NCBI RefSeq assembly: GCF_002078875.1
Contig: NC_034421.1
Location: forward strand, 11,704,448 to 11,768,447
From: Numida meleagris
Lineage: Eukaryota; Chordata; Aves; Galliformes; Numididae
Length of the DNA stretch: 64,000 nt
Direction: 5' to 3'
The position numbers were made by a program, and so were the translations under genes. Shown here piece by piece: positions 1 to 13,403 of this stretch. Within the stretch, counting starts at the first letter, position 1, and every line of letters begins with the position of its first letter. The notes under the pieces were generated by a model, which saw only the letters and a program-made list of their open reading frames with translations, made no database searches and was not told the origin of the DNA.

Positions 1-3000
1 TAGGTTTTTGTTGTTGGTGGTTTTGTTTTTAAATAGGTGGTAAATGCAGAAATTCCCAGCTAGTTCTGTAAGTATTGTGGGGGAAAAAAAGCAGTTCAGA
101 TAATTATTTAAAGCAAAGTTTAGATATTATCTGAAAGTCATTTCTAGAACCTGCCCTGATGTATATATCACGCTTAGACCACTTGCTAGAATTCTTACAG
201 ATCAATATTTATGAAGACAATTGTAAGAGTGCCTTGAATAATAACAGAGAAAAATTTGCACTGATAAAAGTACATACTTCAATTATCTGCATGTGTCGCA
301 TGAATAACACAGTGATCTAACACAATCAGCTTTAAATTACAGTGTTCCCACAGTTTAGGTGGTTAAACCAGGACCATTACTTCAGTTTTTCCCTACTACC
401 AAACACCTGCATTGGGTTAAAAAAAAAAGAGATCCAAAGAGATATTATAATGTGTTTCCCTAGTTGAGCAGTGCAAAACCATACAGGTAGAACACCCTGG
501 AACACAGCTGAAATGAACCTTTAACACAAACAGCAAAATCTCAAAAATGTCCTATTTGATGGGTACTCATCTCAGCTGTATCACCAATAAAGTTTTCTAT
601 GGACGCGTTCTGTTAATTTGAGAACATCAGGTAACGATTCTTTTTCCTTGAGCTCTTTATCTTTTAGAGAAGTAAATAAGTCATTATGGAAATCCTAAAT
701 CTTATCTAGAAGTGCACGTTTATTTTAGATTATCAGGTATCTCAACAGAGGCCTATTTATGTCAAAGAAGTAAAAATCAACTGAAGAAATTCCTATTTCT
801 TACATTTTACCATGAATACACTCAGAGTATACTCAGTGCAGACTTCAGGGGAGTCAGACCTTGCTGACATTTCTGCAGAAACATTGTGGTCCCCGGATAT
901 CCCTGTGGACATCTTCTGTCAGTCCTAGGAAGAGTTATTAGATAGTGTGATAAGGAAGTAGAGCTGTGACACCACCACGACATGCATTCCCCTTCGTGCC
1001 TGATCAGCTTGTGAAGAGTAGAATCAGAGCTCAGTCGCTGCTCTGCAGAAGGCTGACGCCAAGGCCAGCAAAAGCATCTCCTAGCCTTCTGTATTCATAT
1101 ATAGTGTTTTTGTTTTGGTTTTGATGTCTAGCTTAAGAATTAGAAGAAAAGCAGACTATTAAATTAAGGAAACAAGTAACTTGACTGCTACCATTCAATT
1201 TTAAAGTCGTAAGTAAGATTAACTGAATGGCGAAGAGATTCCAGGAAGCTTGCTGGACAGACAGCAGCACAGAGCAGCAATACTACACGACACAGACAAA
1301 CCTTCCCAAAACCTAAATTTGACATTAAAGGTTGCCAAGTGCAACTGGGTGAGAATTAGCTCAGCTGAAGGGCTGCACACAGAGACCAGGGAATGAAGCA
1401 GCAGTATCTGCACAGATAACCTCCGGCAGCTGGGTCAAGCTCTTCCAGCAAAGCGTGACCCACAGAGGGGCTTGGCTAGGAACGCAGTGCTGGGAAGACA
1501 GAGCAGTAGTGTGGAATGCTCACAGATCTTGTGATTTCCTCCCACAGTTACTGGTCTGTATTTCCATGTGTTCCAGAAGGGAACTCCACCAGCCACAGAA
1601 AGCATTACAGAATATACCACACATCTAGCTCAGAAGAACAACCGCACTTCCCAGAATCATTTCTTTCATTCATGTAATATTTCTTTTAAAATAAACCTAA
1701 TCATTAATTCATGCTGCTAGACGTAGAAATCTCCCCAGCCACAGACTGATTAGCACGGTCTTGTAAAATGCAGCCCTCCACACCAGCTCTCCTGTGGCCA
1801 GGCCTCTGTGGGAGCAGGAGCTGCTGAGAGTGCTCCTGTGTCCTCACTTCCCTCTGTCCTCAGCCTCCTGCCTTTCTGCGTATTCTAATTGTGACCTTAA
1901 ATAACCTTATTAGTGCCAGCAGGTAATCCAGAAACCTTAGAGTGAATTATAATAATAAAACACATCTCTTGTCAGATGATCAATAGCAGATGGATAAAAC
2001 AACATAAAACATTTTTACTTCATTTGGCTTAATTGGCAGTCCTCCTTCTTGGCGGGGAAAGCAAATTGTTCAGAGAACGAGAATAAGAAGCACCCGGATC
2101 CACAACAAACATTCTCTTCTCTCACTTTGAAATAGCTGCTCTTATAGTTTTGAAGGCAGAAATGTAGTAATGCCTGTTAACTTTGCTTCTGTGCTTTCTG
2201 ACCACATCCTAAATACGTTCTTTTTCCATTCTTAAAGTATACTTTTTATGTATTGAGGAATAATATGTTTTAATTGTTAAGAAAACCATAAGATATTTCT
2301 GCTTGAGCATTACACATTTTCAAACATTCAATAAATCACTTATTTGGGCAATGAGATGCACTAAATTTGTGGAATATGAGAGTACTTAAATGCTTAACTA
2401 CACTACCAGATATGTGGCTTTCTAATATTCTCAAACTAACACATAGAAAATATGTTTGTTTGTTTTTTTTCCAGTTTTCAGAAGCCATCACTAAACTAAT
2501 GGCCTTGTTTTGTTTTGTTTTGCTTCTTACCTTAACTGAACTATTTGGTAGAAGACAGAGCAGTCAGTAGCTGGCCCCAGCGGTACTAGAAATTCACAAC
2601 ATCCATATTTAATAAGATGTTATAGCAGAAATAAAGTATGCATTCTGTACTTCTATAGGAAAGCAATATTCATTATTCTACAGATTATTCCTTAATAAAT
2701 ATTTCAGAAACTTGAAGTGGAAAAAAAAATTAGAATAACATGTACTGTGTTCTTGATAGTTTAAAAGCCCTCTCATTTTCTGACCTATGATGAATCCTTA
2801 TCTCATTTTCATTTTTGATGCACTGTAATGCCATTGTGGGTTTGAAATCCATCTTTTGGTCAGTTTGAGGGAATGAAGTTACTTGATGTTTTGTTAGTGC
2901 ACACAGCAAGTTAACAGTCACCTTCCATTAGTATGAACAGAAAGCTAATACATTTTTATTATTATTGTTCCAGATACTTCAGATATGTCCACATAAATAC

Positions 3001-4017
3001 GGCAATTTACTGAATGGTAGCAGGAACAAATTGCCTGGCGTGCTCACAAATCCCCCTTTTGAAAGCAAAGAAAACTGAATGCTGCACTGAAACTGTTCTC
3101 ACTTGCCTACGGTAATGCCAAAAGCAAAGAGCTATTTGAGAAATAACAGCAACAACCACCAAATGTCTCTAGTGTTTCTTCAGTTGATTTGTGTCACTGT
3201 GCAAGTGTCCTTAAATTAATTGTAAGAGATGGTGGGCTGAGTTAATGCTTCAGCTCTTCAGCTCACATGTAATTGTAAGTTAAGACGCAGACAGGCTGCC
3301 CATGTGAGCGTCTGTTACGTGGCCGAGGCACGGCCCGCGGGCAGGGTGGGAATGTGCTCCCAGTGTATGGGATTAAGACAGGCAAACATGTCTGAGGCTC
3401 TTTGCCAAGAAACCTGTATCACTACAGAGGACACCAGCAATCTCGACGTTTTGTTAAGGCTACCATCAACCATCTGAATGGCAAGCATGGGAATAACAAA
3501 AGATTTCGGAGAAATAAGGGGGTCAGTGTGAAATTCTTTTCAAGCTTCTGTTTGTAAGAAGCACGCACAGCTCAGCAGCTGCTGTGTGCAGCAGGGAGCG
3601 TGCACGGGTATGGGCAGAGGCCAGAATTTTCTGGCATTGATTACAGCAGGGTGTTTGGAAACTCGTAGATGTTTATTAATGTTCTGTAAGTGACTAGTTT
3701 ATCTGTTGTGTTATTAATATTGATCTTGAATGTATAGGTCACTGACTGTCAGTTAATTATGTTTTCTTAAATCAATAAGCAGCTTTCATCCTATTTGATT
3801 TAAAACAGAAGCTGAGCAATTTTTTGGCAAGTGCGTGTGTGTGTGTGTGTTCATAGATGTACACATTCTGGAGAGGGTTATGGGAACATCTTTCAAATGC
3901 TGGCGGAACAGGCAGATGAGAAGAGAAATCCCCAATAGTTACAGATATTTTCTATCCCAAACTTTGTTTCAGTAAACTCTCTTCCTTTCAGTGTTATCAG
4001 TCTTAGAAATTAAAATC
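1..4017. other. unique AT-rich non-coding DNA
   Basis: No recognisable gene or interspersed repeat. The open frames here are short (at most about 70 codons), overlap on both strands and match no family I know. The only structured pieces are a GT microsatellite near 3831-3850 and a small GC-rich patch around 3310-3350 with a few CpGs, too short to be a CpG island. Confidence 0.6.
3831..3850. repeat. (GT)n microsatellite
   Basis: An imperfect GT run (gtgc followed by eight GT dinucleotides). Short simple repeat, likely length-polymorphic; no function is suggested by the surroundings. Confidence 0.9.
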
Positions 4018-4575
4018 AGAACTCGATGCAGCACTCTGGGTGTGGCCACACCAGTGCTGGGCAGAGGGGAAGGATCACCTCCTCACTCTGCTGGAGACGC
4101 TCCACCTCATGCAACCCAGGTTACCATTAATGTGCTTAGCAGCAAGGACACTGCTGCCTTGCATTCAACTCAGGATCCATCCGGACCCCCAGGGCCATTC
4201 CTACCAGGCTGATTTTCACCTGAGTGCCCCCAGCACGTTCCTCCCCACCTTCAGGACTTTGCACTGCACCTTGACCTTCACAAAGTCCCTGCCCAACCAT
4301 TTCTGCTGCCTGCCCAGGTCCTGCCAGGTGGCAGCACGACCACCTGGCCCATCAGTCACTCCTCCCTGTTTTTTAATCAGCAAACTTGCCGAGGGTACAC
4401 TCAGCCCCATCATCCAGATCACGAACGAAGGCATTAAACACAGCTGGCCCCAGTTGACCTCTGAGATACATCACTAGTTACTGGCCTCCACCTGTGCTTG
4501 CTGCCATTCATTGCCATCTCCGGGCCCAGCCACTCAGTGTTCAGTCCACATGAACTGGACTGAATGCAGAACAGA
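4018..4575 (-). mobile_element. CR1 LINE fragment, ORF2 reverse-transcriptase region, degenerate
   Basis: Read on the reverse strand this is a decayed piece of the CR1 non-LTR retrotransposon reverse-transcriptase ORF. On the forward strand it shows typical antisense CR1 phrases: gatgcagcactctgggtgtg near 4026, then gcaaacttgccgagggtaca near 4380, followed by the segment around the attaaacacagctggcccc motif near 4433. These are in the order expected for the C-terminal half of ORF2. The 3' UTR and the terminal octamer repeat are missing on the 4018 side, so this is an internal fragment. Open frames of 72-145 codons on both strands are relics or shadows of the element, not genes. It is clearly older than the copy at 50.2 kb. 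CR1 origin is secure; subfamily cannot be set by eye. Confidence 0.85.
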
Positions 4576-7213
4576 GCACAAATACCAGGGTTGCTATTGC
4601 CATTTATGTTACAAAACAATCTCTGTTGAAGCAGTCAGAAATTTGACTTTAGATCCTTTGTAAAGTACGAAATAATTGCATAAACAGTTACAACTGAAGC
4701 TAGATGCAGATCTTGTATCTCCAAAAAAACATCTTATTTAAGAAAGAAAACGCATTAAAACTTGTGAGCCAGAACTGATCTCAGGGAAAAAATAGTCATC
4801 TTCCTAGGAAGAAAAAATGCTGACGTGGCTTATACTCAGGCAGGAGAAGGAGCATCCTCAGCCTCCAAGGCACATCAAACTGAGGTGAGTTTTGTCAGCA
4901 TGGAATGCATTTTAGAATATAAAGTATTCCAGAACATTACAGAAGAAAACAAATCCAAACCCTGCCATGCTTGTACACCACAACACTTCCACTTGACATT
5001 CTGAAATCACCACATTGTCTCCCTTAACAGGTGAGAGGAGACAGGGCTGTCAGCCAGGAGTGAGACAGAGGACAGAAAGTGAAAATACCGAATATGTGCT
5101 CTCATTTTAATGAGTTGTTAATTCATATCTCCTAGCCAGGCCTTTTTATTAGAGACCGTAAATCTCAGACAGACAAGGAGTCATGAGATGTTGAAATTGC
5201 CTTGTAAATTAGTTACTGGTAATTAAACCATTTAGTTTTTGAATGGACAGAATTGTGAGGGCTTTCTATGTTAAAATAATTATCGAACATTACTGAACCA
5301 AATAATTAAACTTTGCAGTAAAAATACTCCTATAATAATACTCACACCATTTATTTTTCTTTTTAAAATTCTAAATTATTGGGCTTGTTATTCCTATACG
5401 AAGGTAAAAATATGACTGCCATAGCTGACAAAATTCATTGTTTCCATTTATATAAATAGGTAGCGCGTGACTCAAGAACAATTCATTTTCACCACAGAAT
5501 CCACCCAGACTCAAACATTTCACAGACGTTAAACAAATAACCAGACAAGGGGATACTTCATAAAATGTAAGAAGTTAGGATTCAAATAAAATTTTTAACA
5601 ATTGCTGCAATAAAAATAGAGAGGCCTCGGATAATTCTATCGGAGCCATCTCAAACTGGACTTCAGGTTCCAACGCTTACTTTATCAGTGCTGACTAAGG
5701 AGGATGATGAACATACAGCCCCATGTGCAAAAATAATTTTCAGTTATTCTGCTTTCATTTGAGTTTCTGTAATGATCAGACTGGCATAGGTTTAGTTCCT
5801 TCTGAAGATATTTTCTCCCTTTCTCTCAAAAAAAGAAGGAATACGATTTTCCTATGAAGGAATTCCATGCTCAAGAACAAATGCAGGAAAGTCACAACTG
5901 GAATTAGCAGAAATTTCTTCATATGAACCTTGGTTCCAACTACACTGCTGTTCCCTCCTTGTTGTGATGCTATGGAAGAATGATGGATTTGAATAATGCA
6001 CAGATTACTTTCCAGGAGAACTAAATATCTACAAGGAAAACCCCCAAAATAACGTTAAGGTATGTAAATGCTTATAAGCCTCTAAGATAAAATGATGCAA
6101 AAGATCCTGACTCCGACTATGAAAAAACTTAGTTATGCTCACTGCTTAAATACAGAAATTGCATATAAAACCCTATACAAGCTTTTTCTTTTTATATCTT
6201 TCATCTACTGAATCATCACAAGTGTATCTGCTTCTAATCCACATGTAGCTTGAGTAATTTCACAAGCCAATTCTTGCTCATAATATTACAATTTTGTTCC
6301 CACTGTCCCAAAACCACAGTGAAATTCCAGAAGATAACTCTGAATAAAGACCGTAATAACATCAACAATAATAATAAAGGGCTATAATGAGCATTATTTG
6401 ATTATGCAAGCTACTAGATTATGCAATTACTATTAATGCCAAAAAAAAAGTCATTTAACAAATATGCATTTTAAAGAACCTGTGCAGCTTTCCCAAGCAA
6501 GCAATTATAGCCCCTCTAGAAGAACAATGCAATTAACCTAAGCTGTAAAGTTGAGTAGGCAGTTTGACCTGTTCTCGCCCCTATCTGACCTTGGTAACAT
6601 TCAGAAAAAACGGGGGTTAGTGCCAGCTACGGGTATATTCATAAAACTTCAAGAGATTTAATTTCAGTGTTTCACATTTTTGATCAAGACCTACATTTTC
6701 CCCTGACTCTATTAACTTTCTCTAATAAGCATTTAGAAAATTAACTGAAAGGAAGCTCATTGATCATAAATCCTTGGAGGCACAGTGATGAACAAGCCAT
6801 AGTCCTCCAAAGCCAGATCAGTGTACTTGCTCTCACAAACTTCTTTTCATGCTCTCACCTAAACATTCTATCTTCAAGACTCCAATCATGAAGCATCAAG
6901 ATTACAGTATGAAATATTCTCTTTCGTCCTGTTTTCTCTTCCTGTCTTGCTGAGTAGGGGAATGAAAGAGAAGCTGGGTGGGGTATGGGCTCCAGCCAGG
7001 GTCACCCCCCCACAATCTGCAAGTTAAGAACCCAATGCTAGCATTGTGGAAAAAAAAAAACACGCTGTTAGACCTGCTCAATTGTCTTACGTGCCAATAT
7101 TGACTTTTCATATAATAGAAGAGTCATAAAGCTAACAACAATAAAAGAAACATGTAGATCCTAACTTTAAGCATTCCGAGAAGTATCACGTAGAACAAAA
7201 TGCCAAGTTCAGT
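4576..7213. other. unique AT-rich non-coding DNA
   Basis: No gene or interspersed repeat recognised. Around 6340-6580 there is a run of TAAT and TTATGCAAT-like motifs that could be a regulatory element (see findings). The rest is ordinary AT-rich sequence. Confidence 0.5.
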
Positions 7214-7657
7214 ATCACAGAATCACAGAACTGTACGGGCTGGAAGGGACCTCTAGATGATCACTGAGTCCAACCCCCCTGCAAAGCAGGCTCCCTAGAC
7301 CAGGTTGCACAGCTCGGCATCCAGGCGGGTCTTGAACGTCTCCAGAGAAGGAGACTCCACAACCTCCCTGGGCAGCCTGTTCCAGTGCTCTGTCACCTCA
7401 CTATGAAGAAATTCTTACACACATTTGTGAGGAACTTCCTACGCTTCAGTTCGTGGCTGTTTCCCCTTGTCCTATCGCCGTGCACCACTGGAAAGAGTCT
7501 GGCCTCGTCCCTTTGCCTCCTGTGCCTTAGATATTTACAGACATTGATCAGATCCCCTCTGAGTCTTCTCTTCTCAAGGCTGAACAGACCTAGATCACTC
7601 AGCCTTTCCTCACAGGGGATGTGCTCCAGGCCCTTTACCATCTTTATATCTTCAATA
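7214..7657 (-). mobile_element. CR1 LINE, 5'-truncated 3' end
   Basis: A reverse-strand CR1 whose 3' terminus lies at the low-coordinate end: atcacagaatcacagaac at about 7215 is the antisense of the CR1 terminal repeat, followed by the common ctggaagggacctctagatg block. The body carries ORF2 C-terminal coding sequence; on the reverse strand residues such as CEERLSDLGLFSLEKRRLRG are readable within a 97-codon frame (7393-7686), the usual distal part of CR1 ORF2. It is truncated at its 5' side near 7657, as is normal for CR1 copies made by incomplete reverse transcription. Flanking DNA shows no clear target-site duplication, which CR1 commonly lacks. Non-functional. Confidence 0.93.
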
Positions 7658-10046
7658 AACATACAAACTGTTCTTTTTATTCCCAAAACACTTTCTTTTT
7701 ACTTGAAGAAATAAACAACAAGGTGGCATTGAACAAATTAAACTAGATAATTTTGCTCTAACTCTCCCGGGGAAAAAAAAAAATCTCTTTCTGAGATTCT
7801 GTGCACAAATCCACTTGTTCACTGTAAGAGCATAATGAAAGCAGCTATCCTAACACAAAAAAAACTAACTCTCACCCTGTGAAATCAGTAACAAAAATAA
7901 TCCTCCCCCCTAATATCTGAAGATATCTTTTTGAGTACATAATAATACACTAGTGAATTCCTGTCATAGAAGTGTGGCAAGGATTTCCCCATCTGTTAGC
8001 ATGAGATAAGCTCTGATTTGATGTGATAAGAGGTTTTCTCATGTTGATAAAACAGAGGTTAGTGCTGTGCTCACAGCTTGAAACACAGTTTCTAGATGTG
8101 AATTACCAGGAATATTATTTGACTGTTTTCAAAGCCTCTGAGCTAGAAGCTGATATTTATACACGGAATGACTATAATAAGCAAACATAGAATTACTACA
8201 ATAAATAAATTATTTCTACGGGTCAGAAAAACAGTTCTCAAGGAGATGAAGCAAAGTGTGATAAAATAGTTTTTGTCATTTTGTTTGCTAATTTTTCCAG
8301 AAATGCTTTAACGATGCTTTATGGTGCATAAACAAATAAATGAATAAAACGTTACAGTGTTTTATTCAACTGAGTGTAAGTATTTGAGGTGAATCTGATC
8401 TTGCACCTGCGTATCGTTAATGCCATGGAGCATCTTGATTCAAGAATTCAGGAATTTGATCTAATAGCAGGCAGCAACCGATAAGACAGAGCAGGAAACT
8501 GTCAGGTGTGATTTTGTCATTGTTTGGATAAGCTTAGAAGACTGCAGTCTCTTAACAGAATCAATAGGCAGCTAATGAGCACTTCAAGGCCTGAAGGGGT
8601 TCAGCCAGGTAAAGAAGCCAATTGAGCAAAGTACTTTTGTTAGTAAAAGCCTGAAACACGTTCTTAAGTTTTATTTATCTTACGGGGATACAAATACAGA
8701 CTTAAAGCTGTATGATTTTCTGAATAGCAATGCTTATATAAAATTCTAAATTCTGAACTACAAGCTGCTTACTCTACTTAGCTTAGAAGATGTTTAAAGT
8801 AGGGAAGCTTATCTGAAATTGCAAAATCCTGCTGGCCACCTCCAAATATTACAGAAAACTGATGGAAGCAAAAGAATCCTCTTACTAAACGTGCATTTAA
8901 AATTATTCATATCCCATTAAATTTTTTCACACCAGATATTATCATAGCCTGGTTCAACTCAAGAAATGGTTCTGCAAAACTGGTATCCTGGGGTATCATT
9001 TATTTTCCCTTAAATATTTCCTTATCAAACATGCTTTGTTTACAAGTTAGAAGCTGCTCGCTCTAACTTCCAGCTCAATCTCAACCTGGGATTTGAAAGT
9101 CAAATTGGATTCTTCTCCTTTTTCTCCATCACTGATTGTAATAAAGATTTTTTTCTAAGCTGGATTCGATCCCTGGTGTAACCTCATTTCTTCAGCTAAA
9201 CTCTCAGAATAACTATTTAAAAGTTTATTTCCTTTAACAGGCTTGCTCTCATGCAATTAACTAAATCAAAGAAAGAATGTGTAAACCAGATAAAATAAAA
9301 ATAAACCAGTATGAATAATTAAGTATTGAACTAAGATGTACAGGAAGATGATGGATTAGATACTCTTTAGATTACAAAAATTTAGCTTTTCCCAAATAGA
9401 ATCATAATGCCCTTCTGCAATATTTGCTTTGTAAGTATAGATTGTTGGAACATATATGACAGTAGCAAAACGAAGTCGGATGATTACAGCTATTTTGACT
9501 TTAAACTATATCTGCACATTAAATTAATACATCTTAAAGCTGATAAAACTACTCTCAAACCACAGCCTTAGAATCCGGGGATGGGGTCAGTTTTAGGCAT
9601 GGTTAGCTATGTAGAAGAGAAACAGAAATAGTAGAAAAGCTGAAGAGAAAAGATGAGGGAGGAACACCGCAAGGCTTAGATAAACAGAACTGGATTAAGG
9701 CCTACAGAAAAAAAGTGTAAGAAAGTTTGCTAGCTAAAGCATTAGGACAGAAAGTCATTTGGAGAAGAAAGAAATGGCTTCATCCTGTTTTTCATGAAAA
9801 AGACTGCTTCATAAATGGGAGAACAAAAATAATAATCCCTAAGGAAAGGATTCTGCTAGACTCTAAATTTGGATGAACATGGTTTATGTTTGCCATACAT
9901 TCTCAGAAAGGTATTTTATATGAGTTTTGGCTTGTGTTTACCATGTGTTCAATATCTATTTCCTTTCTGTTCTATGCTTCTAAAGACTACTTCATTTGTG
10001 GAAACTCGCAGCACACAGGAAGTCAGATGTTAAACTGTACTTATGC

Positions 10047-10076
10047 TATATACATACGTACACATGTACACATATA
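10047..10076. repeat. alternating pyrimidine-purine tract, 30 nt
   Basis: Thirty bases alternate strictly between pyrimidine and purine, built of TA, CA, CG and TG steps and containing the small palindromes tacgta and acatgt. Such tracts can adopt left-handed or cruciform structure under supercoiling; no adjacent gene gives it a role. Confidence 0.85.
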
Positions 10077-11570
10077 ACAAACATATCTGCATAACTGTAG
10101 ACTGGAATAAGTTCTCAGTGTACACGTTACGTACTATAATACATTTAGAAGACAGATTGACATGTTACATGTACGACAGTGGCCCTTCTGTACACAAGTA
10201 TTAACAGTTTAGAAAACAAATAGATCAGATTTCATCACTGCAACGTTTGGTGAGCAACCAGGAAGTTTTCAGACGTATTATTGCATATGTGATAGATACC
10301 ACTCAGCCATTCATCTGCAGAGACTATATACGTTTTACAAGATAGAAAACCCTGACATGCATGCTGCTGTTTGTGTCTGTAATCATATTCTCATGCTGAT
10401 TTTTACCTTAAACTCAGTGCAAGAACGAAATGTACAGGAAAAGTGTATCTCAGGACATTTGAAAAGCAGAAGTCCAAACTTGTCGTCTACACAACTTTGG
10501 ACATTAGTTTCTGTATTTACTGACTAAGATAGAAGAAGTATTTTGGGCAGAACCTGACTGTAGGTTCTTTTAGGAATAAAGATGAATACATTTCAAGATT
10601 TTTTTAAAATATTTCTGTTGTTGAACAGATTTTAACATTATGGAAACTGATTCTGTGACATTTTAAAATCCAAATCCATCAAAAATATATTTAACATTTG
10701 ACTTTCAAAATATCCGTGAGATTTCATTTGCTTAAATTTATACTTAAGTTCAGAGCTAATTTTGACAAATAAAAGACACTATAATTAAGCAATTATAGTT
10801 ATAAATAACCATTTTACACATGCAATGCAATGAACTCATGAGAAAACTCTCCATTTTGGAATAGGAGGAGGAGCACAAGGATGATTAAATTCACAGAATA
10901 CACTCAAATCTCTGAGAATTTTAAACAAATTAATTGGCTAGAGCAAAAACTTCACTGAAAGGTTGTATCACATCTTCGTGAAAAAGCCTCTTCTCCGTTA
11001 ACTGTCTCATAGCAGTTTTTTAACTTCATCTGAACCAAAGGGGGAAAGAGAAGTAGGATTCCAACAGTTAAAGCAAGCATATCAAAATACATGCGCTGGC
11101 CTTATTAGTTCAGTTTTGACAGGTTGCTAAACGGTAACTCAGAGTGAAGAGCTGAAAACATTCCAGAATTAATTACCTCGACATGCACTGCCTGAGCCAG
11201 AGCCTGCAGAACTGCTGACAATACAAAATTCGCATCCCACTGCTCCTCCCGCCTCTCCCAATTTACAGGAGAATAGGAAATCATGAACAATTGATACACT
11301 CTGTTAGCTCCTATCATGGAGGGTGAGCTCACATGTAGCCTTAGGGGTATCTTATACAGTTTAATGCTGAAAATAAAAGGTAATGTTCTTGGCAAAGAAC
11401 TGGGGGGATTAAATTTGGAAGGCTTGAAGCAGCTTTGAATTGTAGTCAATAATAAAGAACCAAATAGTAATTTTGTAATTTAACTGTGCTGGTTATGCCC
11501 AATGAGTCAGACACTTGTGAAATAAACCGTGTAAATAGAAAAATGGCTTAACTCTTTCTGCAAATGCATT

Positions 11571-11600
11571 TTCTTCCTTCCTTCTTTCCTTCCTTCCTTT
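11571..11600. repeat. (TTCC)n pyrimidine-rich simple repeat
   Basis: Imperfect TTCC tetranucleotide repeat with TTTC variants, all pyrimidine on the forward strand. Ordinary avian microsatellite. Confidence 0.85.
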
Positions 11601-12727
11601 TATTGTGGTCTCTTTGTTTCAATAAAACTATATGGTTACTTTCTCCAGCTTATTATCTTTGGACAACTCATCAGTCAAAGAGAAACCGAAACTTTTTTAA
11701 AGAGCTTTTTTAGATTTGTTCTATTCTGTGGACGACAATGATAATGTCAACAAAGCTTGTAAAGATAAATGCCTAGCAACTGGTCCAAGCAAATTGAATG
11801 GGTGGTTCTTTGTTATGTGTTGACCCTACTGTAAACCCTACACTCAGAATGACTTCCCTTCTGAACACTATATGCCATTATCAACTTGACATATCAAATG
11901 GATAATAAGATTTTTTTAATAATATAATGCTCACCTTCCCTTGTTTCTGGTCAGCTTTGTAGAGGTGAAATGAGCAATGGCCTCTACCAATTCCTCCGAG
12001 TCTTTGCCAATGCCACTGCTAAATAGAGTCCCACTGATGATAACTCATAAGCAAGGTTCCATTCTGAAGTCCAAAACCACCTCATGTTACTGGTATCTGA
12101 TTAAAGAAAAGTGGAAAAAGAGACCACTGTCCAGCCAGTGTACATATTTTAGCACTGAAAGTAGGCCTATATTCCTACCAACAACATAATGAAAAAAGGC
12201 CTTCCTGTAATCAAGAAGAAAATGAGCTCCATTGTATGACTACCTAAATGACTATTTTGTATGCTACAACCTAAACTTAATATTTTTATAATTAAAATGG
12301 CAATTACTTTGGTTTCCTTAACACAACTAGCAAAATACATCTATTTTAACCACCTCCCTAATTGTAATTATTTTTATGATTTTTCAAATTACTGATTCAT
12401 GAAATGTATTCTAAATATTTCAAGCAATTCTAAGTATAACTAAAATTATTTTTTTTTCAAAAACGCAGTCTTATCATCACCTCACAGTAGTAAATTATTC
12501 AGATTGTCATTGGTACTGATTTAATAAGATCATAACCACATTCAGTTTCATCAAGAAAGTTACAGGACACTACAAAACTGGGTTATTCTACGTAATTTCA
12601 CTAGTTGTAACACTGACTTTATATCCACACTCTAGATTGTGATTTATTAGCTAGAGTTTAATTTTAGTGAAAAAATTATTGCCTGTGTTGAAAGAAAAGG
12701 AAACCTTTTTTAAAGGTTTACTTAATA

Positions 12728-12747
12728 TTTTTTTTTTTTTTTTTTTT
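12728..12747. repeat. T20 homopolymer
   Basis: Twenty consecutive T. No neighbouring retrocopy or processed pseudogene was seen that would make it a poly(A) tail. Confidence 0.9.
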
Positions 12748-12900
12748 GGTAACTGGTGAAACTACTCAAAATCTGAGGTTTTCTAGAATTTGTTTTCTTT
12801 ATTTTTATTATTGGCTTTAGAGGGAATATACATTCAACCAGCTCCAAAATCCTGTCTGAAGTATCTCAAATGCTTGCCGCGTTGCTATCTACTGAGAATC

Positions 12901-13403
12901 TGTCTGGTTTAACCCAGGCAGCTCAGCACTGTGTGGCCCTTCACTCACTCCCTTCCCAAGTGGGATGAGTGAGAGAACTGGAAACACAGTAGAACTAATG
13001 GGTTGGCATAAAAGCTATTTACTAAAACAGAAAACGGAAACAAAAATGCAACAGTACCTATATCCATCTGTCTATCTCCACAATTACTTGCCACCCACCA
13101 ACTGATCCCCAGTTAACAACTGCCCACCGACTGACACCCTGCCAGCCATGCGAGGTCTCACCACCCACCAGCTGATGCCCAGCTAACCCCCGAGCAGCAG
13201 CTGCCCCTGGCCAACTCCGCACAGCTTTGTGGCCTTCTGCAGAACATCACATGGTGTGGAATAACGCGTGCCTGATTTGGGCCACCTGTGCTGGCTCTCC
13301 CCCACCAAGTGGCTTGGCCCAGCCCCGGATGTGCACTCCCATCACCCAGCAACAACCAAAAATCCCCGTGTTACCAAGCTCTGTTTCGGCTGAAACGAGG
13401 ACA
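12901..13403 (-). mobile_element. avian endogenous retrovirus solo LTR, decayed
   Basis: About 503 bp lying in reverse orientation. The forward strand opens with tctggtttaacccaggcagc and closes near 13390 with cggctgaaacgaggaca, the antisense 3' and 5' ends of an LTR family common in bird genomes. Internally it keeps the ccaactgatcccc / cagctgatgcccagc blocks and a gccaactccgcacag block in the order I expect. The outermost bases read TG...CA, and the flanking pentamers gaatc (left) and gaagc (right) agree at 4 of 5 positions, compatible with an old target-site duplication. No gag, pol or env sequence is adjacent, so it is a solo LTR left by LTR-LTR recombination. A segment between the 5' end and the middle appears deleted compared with the related copy at 32.06 kb. 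LTR identity is likely; the ERV class is from memory and unverified. Confidence 0.7.

Larger units (their letters stand above)
7658..12900. other. unique AT-rich non-coding DNA
   Basis: No interspersed repeat seen. It holds a perfectly alternating pyrimidine-purine tract (10047-10076), a TTCC-rich tract (11571-11600), a T20 run (12728-12747) and a reverse-strand open segment with splice-like borders (11177-11366, findings). A stretch at 8395-8640 has the texture of a conserved enhancer but cannot be tested here. Confidence 0.5.

Noticed and set aside
3301..3360. GC-rich patch as a CpG island promoter
   Set aside because: Only some tens of bases long with few CpGs, and no transcript-like feature next to it.
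4040..4477. 145-codon forward frame
   Set aside because: It is the antisense shadow of a reverse-strand CR1 ORF2 fragment.
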